From contig JAUWMR010000003.1 of the NCBI GenBank assembly GCA_030613055.1, forward strand, positions 81,792 through 145,791: a stretch of DNA of 64,000 bases, written 5' to 3'. The translations under genes and the position numbers were made by a program. Position 1 is the stretch's first letter. The number at the start of each line of letters is the position of its first letter. This DNA is from Desulfobacteraceae bacterium. GTDB taxonomy: Bacteria; Desulfobacterota; DSM-4660; Desulfatiglandales; Desulfatiglandaceae. The notes below the pieces were generated by a model. It worked only from the letters and a program-made list of their open reading frames with translations, ran no database searches and was not told the origin of the DNA. This document shows, piece after piece, positions 1 to 9,694 of the stretch.

Positions 1-2405
1 TTATCGGGGCAGGAGTGATGGGTGCCACCATCGCTGCCCAGTTGGCCAATGTGGGTATCGAGACAGTTTTATTAGATATTGTACTACCTAAACTGACTGA
101 TGATGACAAGAAAAAGGGACTTACCGAGGAAAGCAAGGCCTTCAGGAATAAACTCGCACAAAATGGAGTGGGCATAGCGCTCAAGTCAAAACCGGCGTCA
201 TTTTATCTGCCTGAAAACGCAAAGCTAATCACAATAGGAAACCTGGAAGACAATTTGGAGTGGTTGAGCGATGTAGATTTGATCATCGAAGTGGTTATTG
301 AACTAATTAAAATCAAAAAAATCGTTTTTGAAAAGATTGAAACGGTCCTGACGCCCGGAACCATCGTTACGTCCAATACCTCGGGTATCTCCGCGGCCGC
401 CATGTGCGAAGGGCGGTCAGAGGAATTTCGAAAACATTTTGCCATCACACATTTTTTCAATCCCCCGAGATACATGAAACTTTTAGAGATCGTTCCCGGA
501 CCGGATACACTTCCCGAAGTTATTGAGCTCTTAGGCGAAACGTGTGAGAAAATCGTGGGCAAAGGCGTTGTTTATGCCAAGGATACCCCAAACTTTGTGG
601 CCAACCGGATCGGGGTTTACAGCATGCTTTATGTGATGGAAGCCATGAGGGATCTGGGGCTGACAGTTGAAGCCACAGACAAACTGACCGGCCCCGTCAT
701 AGGCCACCCCAAAAGCGCCTCATTCAGGACAGCGGACCTTGTGGGTCTGGATACCCTGATTCATGTGTCCGATAATGTGTATGACGGTGCGCCTGATGAT
801 GAAAAACGAGATATGTTCAAGGCCCCTGATTTTGTCAAGCAAATGATCGAGAAAAATCTCTTAGGCGAAAAGACCAAGCAGGGGTTTTACAAGAAGAGCA
901 AGGACAGTGAAGGCAAAAAGGTGATCCTTTCATTAGATTACAAGACCTTAGAATACACGCCACAGGAGAAGGTGAAATTTGCCTCATTGGAGGCGGCAAA
1001 GAATGCGTCAGGTTCCGGTGAAAAACTAAAAACTCTTTATTATGCCGATGACCCGGCAGGACAATTTACCTTCCGTACCCTGACCGAAACCCTCATTTAC
1101 TCGGCCAACCGGATCCCTGAAATCGTTGATGACATTGTCAACATAGACAATGCCATGAAATGGGGCTTTGGCTGGAAATTGGGTCCATTCGAGACCTGGG
1201 ATGCCGTTGGCGCAGGTAAATCCGTTGCTAAGATGAAAGAAGGAGGTTACCAGATCCCGGCCTGGGTACAGGAGATGTTAGACAGTGGAAAGGAATCCTT
1301 TTACAAGAAAGAGGCCGGAGCGTTTTTCTACTTTGACCCTGCTTCTAAGGATTACAAGGAAGTCCCTGTCAAGCCCGGGATTATTCTCCTGCCCTCCCTC
1401 AAGGACAGGGAAAAGACGGTTGCTGAAAACACCGGCGCTTCTCTCATAGACATCGGAGATGGTGTGGCCTGTCTGGAATTTCATACCAAGATGAATGCCA
1501 TAGGCGACGATATCATCAGTATGGTCAACCAGAGTGCCGATATCGTCAGCAGGGATTTTAAAGGCCTTGTAGTTGCCAATCACGGGACGAACTTCTCTGC
1601 CGGTGCCAACCTGCCGCTAGTCCTTTTTACTGCACAGGAAGAGGAATGGGATGATCTGGAATGGGTGATCAAGACCTTCCAGGATTCGTTAATGAGGCTG
1701 AAATATCTGGATAAACCCATTGTAACCGCCCCTGCAGGGATGGCCTTGGGCGGTGGGTGTGAAATCTGCTTAGCCTCGGACCGGGTAAGATACGCGGCCG
1801 AGACCTATATGGGTCTTGTGGAAGCAGGCGTTGGTCTGGTTCCTGCCGGAGGCGGAACCAAGGAGTTGTTTCTAAGAAATACTGATCACCTGTTTGAGGT
1901 TCAAAAAGGCGGGCTTTATCCTAAACAGATCGAATTCATGCCCTTTGTGGCCCGGGCATTTGAGTCCATTGCCATGGCCAAGGTTGCAACATCCGGTCCT
2001 GAAGCGGTCAAGTTTGGCTATCTTAAGGCAACGGACAAGATGACGGTCAATCGGGATTACCAGATCCAGGATGCCAAAAACACAGTGCTGGCAATGAACT
2101 TAGAGGGGTACACGCCTCCCCGTACCAGGAATGATATCCGCGTGCCCGGTGGAAACACCTTTGCCATGATCAAACTGGGTCTGTGGTCAATGCATGAGCA
2201 GAACTTTATTACCGATCATGATGTGACCGTCTCCACCAAGATAGGGTATATCCTTTGCGGCGGGAATGTTATTGAAAACACCGTTGTGAGCGAGCAGTAT
2301 CTTCTGGATCTTGAACGGGAGGCGTTTTTGAGCCTGTGCGGTGATCCTAATACACAGGCCAGGATCCAGCATATGCTGACAACAGGTAAACCACTGAGAA
2401 ATTAA
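1..2405 (+). CDS. fadN: FadN-type 3-hydroxyacyl-CoA dehydrogenase/enoyl-CoA hydratase, 5' end cut by window edge
   Basis: Bifunctional beta-oxidation enzyme: hydrates trans-2-enoyl-CoA and oxidises 3-hydroxyacyl-CoA with NAD. The frame is open from base 3 and begins inside the Rossmann motif (IGAGVMGATIAAQ), so the true start lies just upstream of the window; the internal GTG at 15 is not the start. The N-terminal half is the dehydrogenase (ITHFFNPPRYMK carries the catalytic His), followed by its C-terminal domain at about residues 180-420. The last 300 residues are a crotonase fold with GMALGGGCE and VEAGVGLVPAGGG carrying the two catalytic Glu. Dehydrogenase-first order and about 800 residues match Bacillus FadN, not E. 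coli FadB. Thiolase and acyl-CoA dehydrogenase genes follow on the same strand, as in fadNAE. Confidence 0.93.
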   Translation, partial: IGAGVMGATIAAQLANVGIETVLLDIVLPKLTDDDKKKGLTEESKAFRNKLAQNGVGIALKSKPASFYLPENAKLITIGNLEDNLEWLSDVDLIIEVVIELIKIKKIVFEKIETVLTPGTIVTSNTSGISAAAMCEGRSEEFRKHFAITHFFNPPRYMKLLEIVPGPDTLPEVIELLGETCEKIVGKGVVYAKDTPNFVANRIGVYSMLYVMEAMRDLGLTVEATDKLTGPVIGHPKSASFRTADLVGLDTLIHVSDNVYDGAPDDEKRDMFKAPDFVKQMIEKNLLGEKTKQGFYKKSKDSEGKKVILSLDYKTLEYTPQEKVKFASLEAAKNASGSGEKLKTLYYADDPAGQFTFRTLTETLIYSANRIPEIVDDIVNIDNAMKWGFGWKLGPFETWDAVGAGKSVAKMKEGGYQIPAWVQEMLDSGKESFYKKEAGAFFYFDPASKDYKEVPVKPGIILLPSLKDREKTVAENTGASLIDIGDGVACLEFHTKMNAIGDDIISMVNQSADIVSRDFKGLVVANHGTNFSAGANLPLVLFTAQEEEWDDLEWVIKTFQDSLMRLKYLDKPIVTAPAGMALGGGCEICLASDRVRYAAETYMGLVEAGVGLVPAGGGTKELFLRNTDHLFEVQKGGLYPKQIEFMPFVARAFESIAMAKVATSGPEAVKFGYLKATDKMTVNRDYQIQDAKNTVLAMNLEGYTPPRTRNDIRVPGGNTFAMIKLGLWSMHEQNFITDHDVTVSTKIGYILCGGNVIENTVVSEQYLLDLEREAFLSLCGDPNTQARIQHMLTTGKPLRN

Positions 2406-2413
2406 CAAAAATC

Positions 2414-2469
2414 GGTTGAGTGGTCAATTGGTTAAGTAGTTAAATGGTATGAACTTCAACCACTCAACC
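2414..2469. repeat. Inverted repeat between fadN and fadA
   Basis: Perfect 10-bp arms (GGTTGAGTGG at 2414-2423 and CCACTCAACC at 2460-2469) flank a 36-nt loop that itself contains GGTTAAGTAGTTAAATGG. The same GGTTGAGTGG/TTGAGTAGTTGAG wording recurs at 53325-53347, so this is a dispersed repeat family. It could also act as an mRNA hairpin inside the operon; no T-run follows. Confidence 0.6.
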
Positions 2470-2499
2470 ATTTGACTAAGCCTGGAGGAGGAAAATATT

Positions 2500-3684
2500 A
2501 TGAAAGAAGCCGTGATTGTTGCTGCCTGTAGAACGGCAGTGGGAAGGGCCCCTCGCGGAATACTGAAGGATACACGGCCGGAGCATATGGGATGCACTGT
2601 ATTGGGTGATCTGCTGAAACGGGCAGGGGATCTGGATCCCATGGTCATTGACGATGTGATTATCGGGTGCACCTTTCCCGAGGCCACACAGGGACTCAAC
2701 TTGGGTCGTGTCCTGGTTATGTCCATGGGATGGCCGGATCGTATTCCAGGGATGACGGTTAACAGATTCTGCTCGTCGGGCCTCCAGGCCATCGTAATTG
2801 GCGCTGAGAAAATCATGTGTGGGTTCGCAGATGTGGTTATTGCCGGTGGCGTGGAAAGCATGAGCCAGATACCCATGGGCGGGAGCATGATGTACCCCAA
2901 CCCTGCGCTTGTGGATATGAGGCCGGGTGCTTTTACCGGGATGGGGCTTACTGCCGAAAACGTGGCCGAGCGGTATAACATAGGCCGTGAAGAGCAGGAT
3001 GAATTCGGCGCAAAAAGCCAGCAGAAGGCTGAGGCGGCCATTAAGGCGGGCCGGTTCAAGAGCCAGATTGTTCCACTTACCGTTAAAAGACAGAAACAGT
3101 TGCCAAACGGGCATTTCGAATTTGAAGAGTTCGTCTTTGATACGGATGAAGGGATGAGGCCAGGAACGACAAAGGAAGGTATTTCCAAGATTCGACCGGC
3201 CTTTAAACCGGATGGAACCGTGACCGCAGGCAATTCATCCCAGACGAGTGATGCGGCTGCCGGTGTGGTACTCATGTCAAAGGAAAAGGCAAAAGAACTG
3301 GGCCTGAAACCCATGGCCACATTCAGATTCCACGTAGCGGAAGGATGTCCCCCGGAATACATGGGCGTGGGACCATCGGTCGCCATTCCCAAGGTGATGA
3401 AGATCTCCGGTATGAGCCTTGAGCAGATGGAATTGATCGAGCTGAACGAGGCATTTGCGGCCCAGGCTATCTACTGTATTAAAGAACTGGGCATCAACGA
3501 AGAAATAACAAACGTTAACGGCGGGGCCGTTGCATTGGGGCATCCTCTGGGTTGTACGGGTGCGAAATTAACTACACAGCTCATCTATGAGATGCAGGAA
3601 AGAAAGCTCCGCTGGGGACTGGTCTCCATGTGCATCGGCTTTGGGATGGGCGCTGCAGCGATTTTTGAGATTGAGAAATATTAA
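2500..3684 (+). CDS. fadA: Acetyl-CoA acyltransferase (3-ketoacyl-CoA thiolase)
   Basis: Thiolytic cleavage of 3-ketoacyl-CoA to acetyl-CoA and a shortened acyl-CoA, the last beta-oxidation step. The 394-residue length is normal for the family. Nucleophilic Cys91 lies in [10 protein letters not shown], His348 in [14 protein letters not shown] and the second catalytic Cys378 in SMCIGFGMG. The ATG is preceded by GGAGGAGG at good spacing. It sits 94 bp behind fadN and 102 bp before the acyl-CoA dehydrogenase, the fadNAE order known from Bacillus. Confidence 0.95.
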   Translation: MKEAVIVAACRTAVGRAPRGILKDTRPEHMGCTVLGDLLKRAGDLDPMVIDDVIIGCTFPEATQGLNLGRVLVMSMGWPDRIPGMTVNRFCSSGLQAIVIGAEKIMCGFADVVIAGGVESMSQIPMGGSMMYPNPALVDMRPGAFTGMGLTAENVAERYNIGREEQDEFGAKSQQKAEAAIKAGRFKSQIVPLTVKRQKQLPNGHFEFEEFVFDTDEGMRPGTTKEGISKIRPAFKPDGTVTAGNSSQTSDAAAGVVLMSKEKAKELGLKPMATFRFHVAEGCPPEYMGVGPSVAIPKVMKISGMSLEQMELIELNEAFAAQAIYCIKELGINEEITNVNGGAVALGHPLGCTGAKLTTQLIYEMQERKLRWGLVSMCIGFGMGAAAIFEIEKY

Positions 3685-3786
3685 TAGATTGATGATTGAC
3701 TATAGGCGATTGGCGATTGAATGTTGGTTAATTTGAAGTGGAAACACTGTCAATCTAAAATCGAAAATTGAAAAAGGAGTGATAAA
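3685..3786. repeat. Short AT-rich repeat-bearing spacer in the fad operon
   Basis: The 102-bp spacer holds near-repeats of GATTGATGATTGAC and GATTGGCGATTGAATG, then CAATCTAAAATCG with AAAATTG, giving weak inverted symmetry. It ends in the AAAAAGGAG ribosome binding site of the next gene. It looks like an inserted dispersed repeat, not a promoter I can define. Confidence 0.4.
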
Positions 3787-5571
3787 ATGGCTGACAGGAA
3801 AATTTTTACCGGGGGAGAGTTTTTGATTACAGACGTGGCCCCTGATGACGTATTTACGCCCGAGGATTTTACGGATGAACACAAGATGATCTATGAAACC
3901 GCTAAGGATTTTATAGCCAAAGAGGTTATGCCCAATGTTGACAAGCTTGAGGAAAAAAATCCCGAATTGATGCTTGAGCTTCTTGGAAAAGCAGGGGAGT
4001 TAGGGCTCCTGGGCACGGATATTCCCGAGGAATACGGCGGATTGGGACTGGACAAGGTCAGCACCACGGTTGTGGGAGAGGCAGTGGGAGATTCAGGCCC
4101 CTTTGCTGTAGTTCATGGTGCACACACAGGGATCGGAACCCTGCCTATCGTATATTTTGGAAACGATGAACAGAAAAAGAAATACCTGCCTAAACTGGCG
4201 TCCGGAGAGTGGTGCGCGGCCTACTGCCTGACAGAGGCAGGCGCCGGTACCGATGCCTTGAATGCCAGGACAAAAGCGGTACTTTCCGACGACGGAAAGT
4301 ACTACATTCTGAACGGCGAGAAGATGTTTATCACCAATGCCGGTTGGGCAAGCAGCTTCATTGTCTATGCCAAGGTAGACGGCGAGCAGTTTACCGGTTT
4401 TATTGTGGAAAAGGATTATCCCGGCGTTTCTACAGGAGCCGAGGAGAAGAAGTTGGGAGTGCACGGGTCTTCCACCCGGCCGCTCATCTTAGAAGATGCA
4501 AAGGTGCCGGTTGAAAATGTCATGTATGAAATCGGCAAGGGCCATAAGATAGCCTTTAACATTTTAAATATTGGCCGGTGGAAATTAGGTGCCATGACAA
4601 TGGGTACCTGCAAGACCTGCGTGACAGGGGCCGTAAAATATGCAAATGGCCGGACCCAGTTCAATGTACCAATCAGTTCCTTTGGCATGATCAAGACCAA
4701 GCTGGCAGACATGGCTGTCCGCACCTACATGAGCGAGAGCATGATGTACCGGCAGGCCGGCATGTTTGATGATAAGCTGAGCACCTTAGACGAAGAGGCC
4801 AAAAAGAGCGGCGCTGAAACGGCCAAGGCTATTGAGGAATACGCTGCTGAGTGCTCCATTACAAAGGTATACGGCTCAGAAACACTTGATTTTTGTGCTG
4901 ATGAATATGTTCAGACCTTAGGCGGATACGGGTTTTGTGCCGAGTATCCGGCCGAAAGATATTACAGGGATTCCCGTATCAATAAAATCTGGGAAGGAAC
5001 CAATGAGATCAACAGGATGCTCGTGCCCGGCACCATGATGAAAAGGGCCATGCAGGGCCGGTTGAACCTGTTGCAGGCGGCCCAGGGCATTGCCGGGGAG
5101 CTCATGACCTATTCGCCTCTTTCAGTGCAGTTGCCTGATACACCTCTTGCGCTGCAGGAGCACATGGTCAAGATGAGCAAGAAATTAGCGCTCATGGTAG
5201 CTGGTGTGGCTGCCCAAAAATTTGGGGCCAAATTGGACAGAGAACAGGAGGTCCTGGCTAAGATTGCAGATATCGTGATCGAGATTTTTGCAATGGAGAG
5301 CGGCCTTTTAAGAGCACTGAAAATTATTGATAAGCAGGGAGAAGACAAGGCAGAGTATCAGATTGCGGCGGTCAAGGTCTATGTGGATGAGATGATTCCT
5401 AAGATCGAGACCTGGGCCAAACAGGCCATCGCCTATGTGGAAGCAGGAGATACTCTAAGGACGCAGTTGGCCGGTGTGAAAAAGCTGGCCCGGTACCAGC
5501 CCATTGACGCTATAAGCCTGAAGAGACAAATTGCCGACCGGGTGATTGAGCTGGAATCCTATCCCTTCTAA
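3787..5571 (+). CDS. fadE: FadE-type acyl-CoA dehydrogenase with C-terminal extension
   Basis: FAD enzyme that introduces the 2,3-double bond into acyl-CoA and passes electrons to ETF. At 594 residues it is of the long type: an N-terminal alpha domain, a beta domain (AYCLTEAGAGTDAL, GEKMFITNAGWAS), an alpha domain ending in RINKIWEGTNEINRM with the canonical catalytic Glu, then about 180 extra C-terminal helical residues. The start TDRKIFTGG-like segment before the domain also matches Bacillus FadE. ATG with AAAAAGGAG upstream. Last gene of the fadNAE-type operon; a terminator follows at 5596. Confidence 0.93.
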   Translation: MADRKIFTGGEFLITDVAPDDVFTPEDFTDEHKMIYETAKDFIAKEVMPNVDKLEEKNPELMLELLGKAGELGLLGTDIPEEYGGLGLDKVSTTVVGEAVGDSGPFAVVHGAHTGIGTLPIVYFGNDEQKKKYLPKLASGEWCAAYCLTEAGAGTDALNARTKAVLSDDGKYYILNGEKMFITNAGWASSFIVYAKVDGEQFTGFIVEKDYPGVSTGAEEKKLGVHGSSTRPLILEDAKVPVENVMYEIGKGHKIAFNILNIGRWKLGAMTMGTCKTCVTGAVKYANGRTQFNVPISSFGMIKTKLADMAVRTYMSESMMYRQAGMFDDKLSTLDEEAKKSGAETAKAIEEYAAECSITKVYGSETLDFCADEYVQTLGGYGFCAEYPAERYYRDSRINKIWEGTNEINRMLVPGTMMKRAMQGRLNLLQAAQGIAGELMTYSPLSVQLPDTPLALQEHMVKMSKKLALMVAGVAAQKFGAKLDREQEVLAKIADIVIEIFAMESGLLRALKIIDKQGEDKAEYQIAAVKVYVDEMIPKIETWAKQAIAYVEAGDTLRTQLAGVKKLARYQPIDAISLKRQIADRVIELESYPF

Positions 5572-5595
5572 TCCTGAACATATTAGTGTATTGTC

Positions 5596-5628
5596 AAAGA
5601 GGGTTTGCCTGTGCAGACCCTCTTTTTT
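5596..5628 (+). terminator. Rho-independent terminator of the fadNAE operon
   Basis: A 9-bp perfect stem (AAAGAGGGT at 5596-5604, ACCCTCTTT at 5617-5625) with a 12-nt loop runs into six or more T residues. It begins 25 bp after the fadE stop. Confidence 0.85.
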
Positions 5629-5706
5629 GATTGTATATTCCAAGCAAATATAATCACGGAAACGGCTAAAGAGGTAGCATCCCAATAGATCGGGGCAATC
5701 ACAAAT

Positions 5707-5730
5707 GGATTCCCGCGTAGGCGGGAATCC
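5707..5730. repeat. Dispersed palindrome, copy 1 (upstream of GIY-YIG gene)
   Basis: GGATTCCCGC and GCGGGAATCC form a 10-bp perfect stem around GTAG. The same core stands at 53450-53469, and a related stem with a larger loop at 6041-6080. This is a REP-like element. Confidence 0.8.
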
Positions 5731-5743
5731 AGAATATTATGAA

Positions 5744-6037
5744 ATGACTAAACAGTTTTATGTGTATATACTGGCGAGCAAGCGTAACGGGACATTATAC
5801 ATAGGGGTTACATCAAATCTCGTACAGAGGGTGTGGCACCATAGAAACAAAATAGTCGAAGGTTTTACCAAAAAGTATAATGTAAAGAGGCTTGTGTATT
5901 ACGAAGCGTATGCCTATGCAGAAAATGCCATCAACAGAGAAAAGCAAATGAAGAAATGGCGAAGATCGTGGAAGATACGATTGATAGAAGGAAAAAATCC
6001 CAGTTGGCGGGATCTGTATGATGATATCAAAATTTGA
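5744..6037 (+). CDS. GIY-YIG domain endonuclease-like protein
   Basis: A single-domain GIY-YIG protein of 97 residues (YhbQ/UPF0213-like size). The signature is VYILASKRNGTLYIG near the N-terminus, followed by the Arg in NLVQRVWHH and the conserved Glu in NAINREKQMKKW. I start at the ATG at 5744 (MTKQFYVYILAS) because an upstream in-frame ATG at 5705 would read through the palindrome. It is flanked on both sides by palindromes with the same stem. The family is nuclease-like, but the role of these small stand-alone members is not settled; a link to the flanking palindromes is my inference. Confidence 0.8.
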   Translation: MTKQFYVYILASKRNGTLYIGVTSNLVQRVWHHRNKIVEGFTKKYNVKRLVYYEAYAYAENAINREKQMKKWRRSWKIRLIEGKNPSWRDLYDDIKI

Positions 6038-6040
6038 ACT

Positions 6041-6085
6041 GGATTCCCGCTCCCCGTATGCTTGGGGAGAGGCTTCGCGGGAACC
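6041..6085. repeat. Palindrome variant downstream of GIY-YIG gene
   Basis: GGATTCCCGC (6041-6050) pairs with GCGGGAACCC (6078-6087, one mismatch). Inside lies a second stem, TCCCC/GGGGA. The outer stem is the same as in the palindromes at 5707 and 53450. Confidence 0.7.
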
Positions 6086-6147
6086 CACAAAGTATGGAAA
6101 TTTAACGTTCTGACAATTAAAAACATCTTAAATGTTATGGTATTTCA

Positions 6148-8238
6148 ATGATTAACGATATTCAAAAACTAAGAAACATCGGTATCAGCGCCCACATCGA
6201 TTCGGGAAAGACCACCCTGACCGAGAGGATCCTTTATTATACAAAGCGAATCTTTGCCATTCATGAGGTCAAGGGAAAGGACGGTGTGGGGGCCACCATG
6301 GATTCCATGGAACTGGAGAAAGAAAGGGGAATTACCATCACATCTGCGGCTACCCATTGTGAGTGGAAGGGGCACAGGATAAACATCATAGATACTCCCG
6401 GACACGTGGATTTTACAATCGAAGTCGAGCGTGCCCTGAGGGTTCTGGACGGGGCCGTTTTGATCCTCTGTGCCGTAGGCGGGGTCCAGTCTCAGTCCCT
6501 GACCGTTGACAGGCAGATGAATCGTTACAAGGTCCCGAGAATCGCTTTTATCAACAAATGTGATCGATCAGGGGCCGACCCATTTAGAGTGTGTGACCAG
6601 CTTCGCGTGAAATTGAACCATAACGCCGTGCTCATGCAGATCCCTATCGGACTGGAAGCAGATTTTTCCGCGATAGTGGATCTGGTTACAATGAAAGCGG
6701 TCTATTTTGAAGGACCCAACGGGGACGAGGTCAGGGAGGATGAGATTCCTGAAGGGATGCTTGATAAGGCCCGTGTAAAAAGGGAAGAGCTTCTTGATGC
6801 GGCTTCCATGTTCTCCGATGAACTCATGGAGGCCATTTTTGAAGAAAGCGTAACGGAAGACCTAATCTATGAAGCGGTAAGAGCGGGAACCCTTTCAAGA
6901 CAATTGACCCCGGTCTTTGTGGGATCGGCCTACAAGAACATCGGCGTTCAATGCATATTGGACGGGGTGAACCGGTATCTTCCTGCCCCAACAGAGGTGC
7001 AAAATGTGGCCCTTGACCCGGATCAGGACGAAAAAGAAATCCTTCTTGAAAACGATCCTGACTTGCCCGTCGTTGCCCTGGCCTTCAAATTGGAGGTCAC
7101 ACCATACGGGCAGTTGACCTATCTCAGGATTTATCAGGGATCAATCGGCAAAGGGGACGATCTTGTTGTCACACGGAACAGGAAAAAGATAAAGGTGGGG
7201 AGACTGGTCCGTATGCATGCAGACGAAATGGAAGAAATCACCAGGGCCTATGCAGGGGATATCATAGCCCTGTTCGGTGTGGACTGCTATTCAGGAGATA
7301 CATTTACGGACGGCCGTTTGAGCTATAGCATGTCCTCCATGTTCGTGCCCGAACCGGTCATATCACTGGCCGTTACACCGGAGGACAATAAGTCCCAGAA
7401 TAACATGTCCAAGGCCCTGAACAGGTTTATAAGAGAAGACCCCACATTCAGGTCTCATGTGGATGGAGAGTCGGGCGAGACTATTATATCGGGCATGGGA
7501 GAACTTCACTTAGATGTGTATGTGGAGAGGATGAAAAGGGAGTTCAACGCCCAGGTTGTGACAGGAATTCCCCAGGTGGCATACCGTGAGGCCATTACTA
7601 AAAAGGCGCTATTCGATTATATCCATAAAAAACAGACCGGAGGTGCGGGCCAGTTTGGGCGGGTTTCCGGGTTTATGGAACCTTCCGAGGACGGGACCTA
7701 TGAGTTTGACAATCAGGTAAAGGGTGGTGCGATTCCCACTGAATACCTGCCTGCAGTGGACAAAGGTATGCAGTCCTGCCTCAAAAAGGGACTCATGTTA
7801 GGATTCCCGGTTATCGGCATGAAGGTGACGGTCAACGACGGCAAATCTCACAGTGTGGATTCATCCGAGATGGCCTTTACACAGGCAGCTGTCGGCGCAT
7901 TCAAGCAGGCATATATGAAAGCCAGACCGGTTATCCTTGAGCCGATCATGAAACTGGCAGTGGAGGGTCCTTCCGAGTTTCAGGGGAATGTGATGTCGTC
8001 CATCAACCAGCGAAGGGGCCTGATTACGAGTTCTACGGAAGACGGCGTGTTTACAAACATCGAAGCCGAAGTACCCCTGGAAGAGATGTTCGGTTATGCA
8101 ACGACCTTAAGATCGCTCACTCAGGGCAAGGCAGAATTCACCATGGAGTTTTCAAGGTATGCCAGGGTCCCTGATGCCATTGCAGAGGACCTGAAAAAAG
8201 GCATTAGAGAAAAATCAAAGGGAGGTAAAAAGTCATGA
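6148..8238 (+). CDS. fusA: Translation elongation factor G, IDSGKT (spd/mitochondrial-like) type
   Basis: GTPase that moves tRNA and mRNA through the ribosome. The 696 residues carry the G-domain ([15 protein letters not shown]-loop, [12 protein letters not shown]), domain II, and domains III-V ([14 protein letters not shown]). The P-loop reads HIDSGKT, not the HVDAGKT usual in bacterial EF-G. That variant is known from mitochondrial EF-G1 and the spirochaete-planctomycete-deltaproteobacterial (spd) group, which agrees with a Desulfobacterota host. It is separated from str-operon ribosomal genes here. Its last bases overlap the next gene (ATGA), so the pair is probably translationally coupled. 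Confidence 0.94.
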   Translation: MINDIQKLRNIGISAHIDSGKTTLTERILYYTKRIFAIHEVKGKDGVGATMDSMELEKERGITITSAATHCEWKGHRINIIDTPGHVDFTIEVERALRVLDGAVLILCAVGGVQSQSLTVDRQMNRYKVPRIAFINKCDRSGADPFRVCDQLRVKLNHNAVLMQIPIGLEADFSAIVDLVTMKAVYFEGPNGDEVREDEIPEGMLDKARVKREELLDAASMFSDELMEAIFEESVTEDLIYEAVRAGTLSRQLTPVFVGSAYKNIGVQCILDGVNRYLPAPTEVQNVALDPDQDEKEILLENDPDLPVVALAFKLEVTPYGQLTYLRIYQGSIGKGDDLVVTRNRKKIKVGRLVRMHADEMEEITRAYAGDIIALFGVDCYSGDTFTDGRLSYSMSSMFVPEPVISLAVTPEDNKSQNNMSKALNRFIREDPTFRSHVDGESGETIISGMGELHLDVYVERMKREFNAQVVTGIPQVAYREAITKKALFDYIHKKQTGGAGQFGRVSGFMEPSEDGTYEFDNQVKGGAIPTEYLPAVDKGMQSCLKKGLMLGFPVIGMKVTVNDGKSHSVDSSEMAFTQAAVGAFKQAYMKARPVILEPIMKLAVEGPSEFQGNVMSSINQRRGLITSSTEDGVFTNIEAEVPLEEMFGYATTLRSLTQGKAEFTMEFSRYARVPDAIAEDLKKGIREKSKGGKKS

Positions 8239-8939
8239 AAGATTTTATTTCGGTGAGCCCATTAAAGGTCCTGGAAAAGTCCTCCCGGAAAGGATTAGGT
8301 CGGGGGAATCTTGCGGTCCTCATAGCCAGGGCCGGGGTTGGTAAGACGGCCTGCCTGATCCGTATTGCTTTTGACAAGCTTTTTCGCCAGGAAAAACTGG
8401 TCCATGTTTCCCTTGAAGAAGGACCGGAAAAGGTGACCTCCTACTACAATGTCACGCACTCTGACCTTGTAAGGGCCTTAAATTTTAAAGACGAGCATGA
8501 TGAATACCGGATGCTCATTGACAGGAACAGGATGATTCTGGCTTACTTGAACCAGAGCTTTGAGATAGAACGTCTCAGGGCAAATCTCAAGAACCTGGCG
8601 GAAAATATCAATTTCAGCCCAGACGCGATTATTGTTGACGGTCTTGATTTTGAAAAGGCCGGGAGAACCATATTTGAAGGTCTTAAACAGATTGCGGAGG
8701 AATTCAAGGCGGAGATATGGCTTTCAGCCCTTTCGCACCGCCACATTACCGATGTAAATGAAAGAGGCATTCCTTATCCATGCCAGCAACTTGATGACCT
8801 CTTCAGCCTCATCCTTCAATTGCAACCCGAACAGTCGGAGATTGTTTTGAGGCTTCTAAAGGACCATGATAACCCAACAGTCCATGACGTCAGCGTCACG
8901 CTGGATCCAAATACATTCCTGACATTGGAAACTGTTTAA
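8235..8939 (+). CDS. RecA/KaiC-like P-loop NTPase, function unknown
   Basis: A 234-residue soluble ATPase. The Walker A is [11 protein letters not shown] near residue 30, followed by [12 protein letters not shown] and a Walker B-like strand [10 protein letters not shown] near residue 135. This is the layout of RecA-fold single-domain NTPases. No DNA-binding or signalling domain is visible. It starts inside the fusA stop codon (ATGA overlap), so it is co-translated with EF-G. Whether it acts on translation is not shown by the sequence. Confidence 0.7.
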   Translation: MKDFISVSPLKVLEKSSRKGLGRGNLAVLIARAGVGKTACLIRIAFDKLFRQEKLVHVSLEEGPEKVTSYYNVTHSDLVRALNFKDEHDEYRMLIDRNRMILAYLNQSFEIERLRANLKNLAENINFSPDAIIVDGLDFEKAGRTIFEGLKQIAEEFKAEIWLSALSHRHITDVNERGIPYPCQQLDDLFSLILQLQPEQSEIVLRLLKDHDNPTVHDVSVTLDPNTFLTLETV

Positions 8940-9308
8940 GCCGTCAGTGCCCCACAATTAAGAGAAAAACATCCCTGTGAACAGGACGCCCCCCCCCTTA
9001 TTTTGTCTTGACAATTTGAAGCACCTGCTATTTAACAAAAAATGGTAATAGCTCAATATTTCCGGAGTATACTTATTACCACGAAGGGCACGAAGAGACA
9101 GAGCACAAAAATATCCAATGCCCGCCTGCCGTCCCTGCCCGCAGTACGGCAGGCGGGCATTGGATATTATCTCACGGTCGCATCCATAGTTCTTCGTGGT
9201 GATTAATTTCCTTTCATTTTAAGGAGGGCATTGTTATAGACATAAAGCCCCTATTTATTGAGAAGATACGAAAAAGTTCACTAATACACCCGGACAGGAG
9301 GTAGGAAA
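8940..9308. other. Intergenic region with a large hairpin element
   Basis: The 369-bp gap has no credible gene. Most of it is taken by the nested inverted repeat at 9078-9200. A run of C and a TTGACA-like word (9008-9013) lie upstream of it. The last 15 bases hold the AGGAGG of the BON-domain gene. Confidence 0.6.
9078..9200. repeat. Nested inverted-repeat (MITE-like) element
   Basis: Outer arms ACCACGAAG (9078-9086) and CTTCGTGGT (9192-9200) enclose a perfect 23-bp inverted repeat (9110-9132 with 9146-9168, core GCCCGCCTGCCG) around a 13-nt loop. The size of about 123 bp and nested symmetry suggest a non-autonomous mobile element rather than a simple terminator. No transposase is near. Confidence 0.7.
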
Positions 9309-9620
9309 ATGCGGAAATTTAAAATGATTACGGCTCTGTTTCTTTGTGTAGGCATCCTTTGTGTCTTTTGTTCATGCCAGACGCCGGCCGGCCGAACAGC
9401 GGGACAGGTATTGGATGACGGGACCATAACCACCAAGGTGAAGGCGAAGCTCTTTGACGATCCTGTTGTCAGCGGGTTTTCCATCTCGGTTAAGACGTTT
9501 CAGGGAGAAGTGACCCTGACAGGAGGGGTGAATTCCAAAAAGACCAAAGACAAAGCAGGGCAATTAGCGCGCGGTACTGCCGGTGTACGCAAGGTGCATA
9601 ATCTTATCAAGATAAAGTAG
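9309..9620 (+). CDS. BON-domain lipoprotein
   Basis: A 103-residue exported protein. A signal segment (residues 5-20, hydrophobic) ends in CVFCSC, a slightly unusual lipobox with Cys at about 22, so it is probably lipid-anchored in the periplasm. One BON domain follows (DGTITTKVKAKLFDDP, GEVTLTGGV, GVRKVHNLI), as in OsmY/DolP-type proteins that bind phospholipid or envelope partners. ATG with ACAGGAGG upstream. It is a single-gene unit, ended by a bidirectional terminator shared with the convergent CstA gene. Confidence 0.85.
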   Translation: MRKFKMITALFLCVGILCVFCSCQTPAGRTAGQVLDDGTITTKVKAKLFDDPVVSGFSISVKTFQGEVTLTGGVNSKKTKDKAGQLARGTAGVRKVHNLIKIK

Positions 9621-9641
9621 AAGGATGCACATGCTGAAATA

Positions 9642-9671
9642 AAGCGGGGCGACCCTGTGGTCGCCCCGCTT
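9642..9671. terminator. Bidirectional terminator between BON gene and cstA-like gene
   Basis: A perfect 13-bp stem (AAGCGGGGCGACC at 9642-9654, GGTCGCCCCGCTT at 9659-9671) closes a CTGT tetraloop. It has AAA on one side and TT on the other and lies between convergent genes. Confidence 0.85.
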
Positions 9672-9694
9672 AGTTTCTATGAAAAGGCGGTGTC

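Noticed and set aside
2424..3392. 322-codon minus-strand frame opposite fadA
   Set aside because: Antisense to a thiolase with all catalytic residues; low-complexity Pro/Ser protein.
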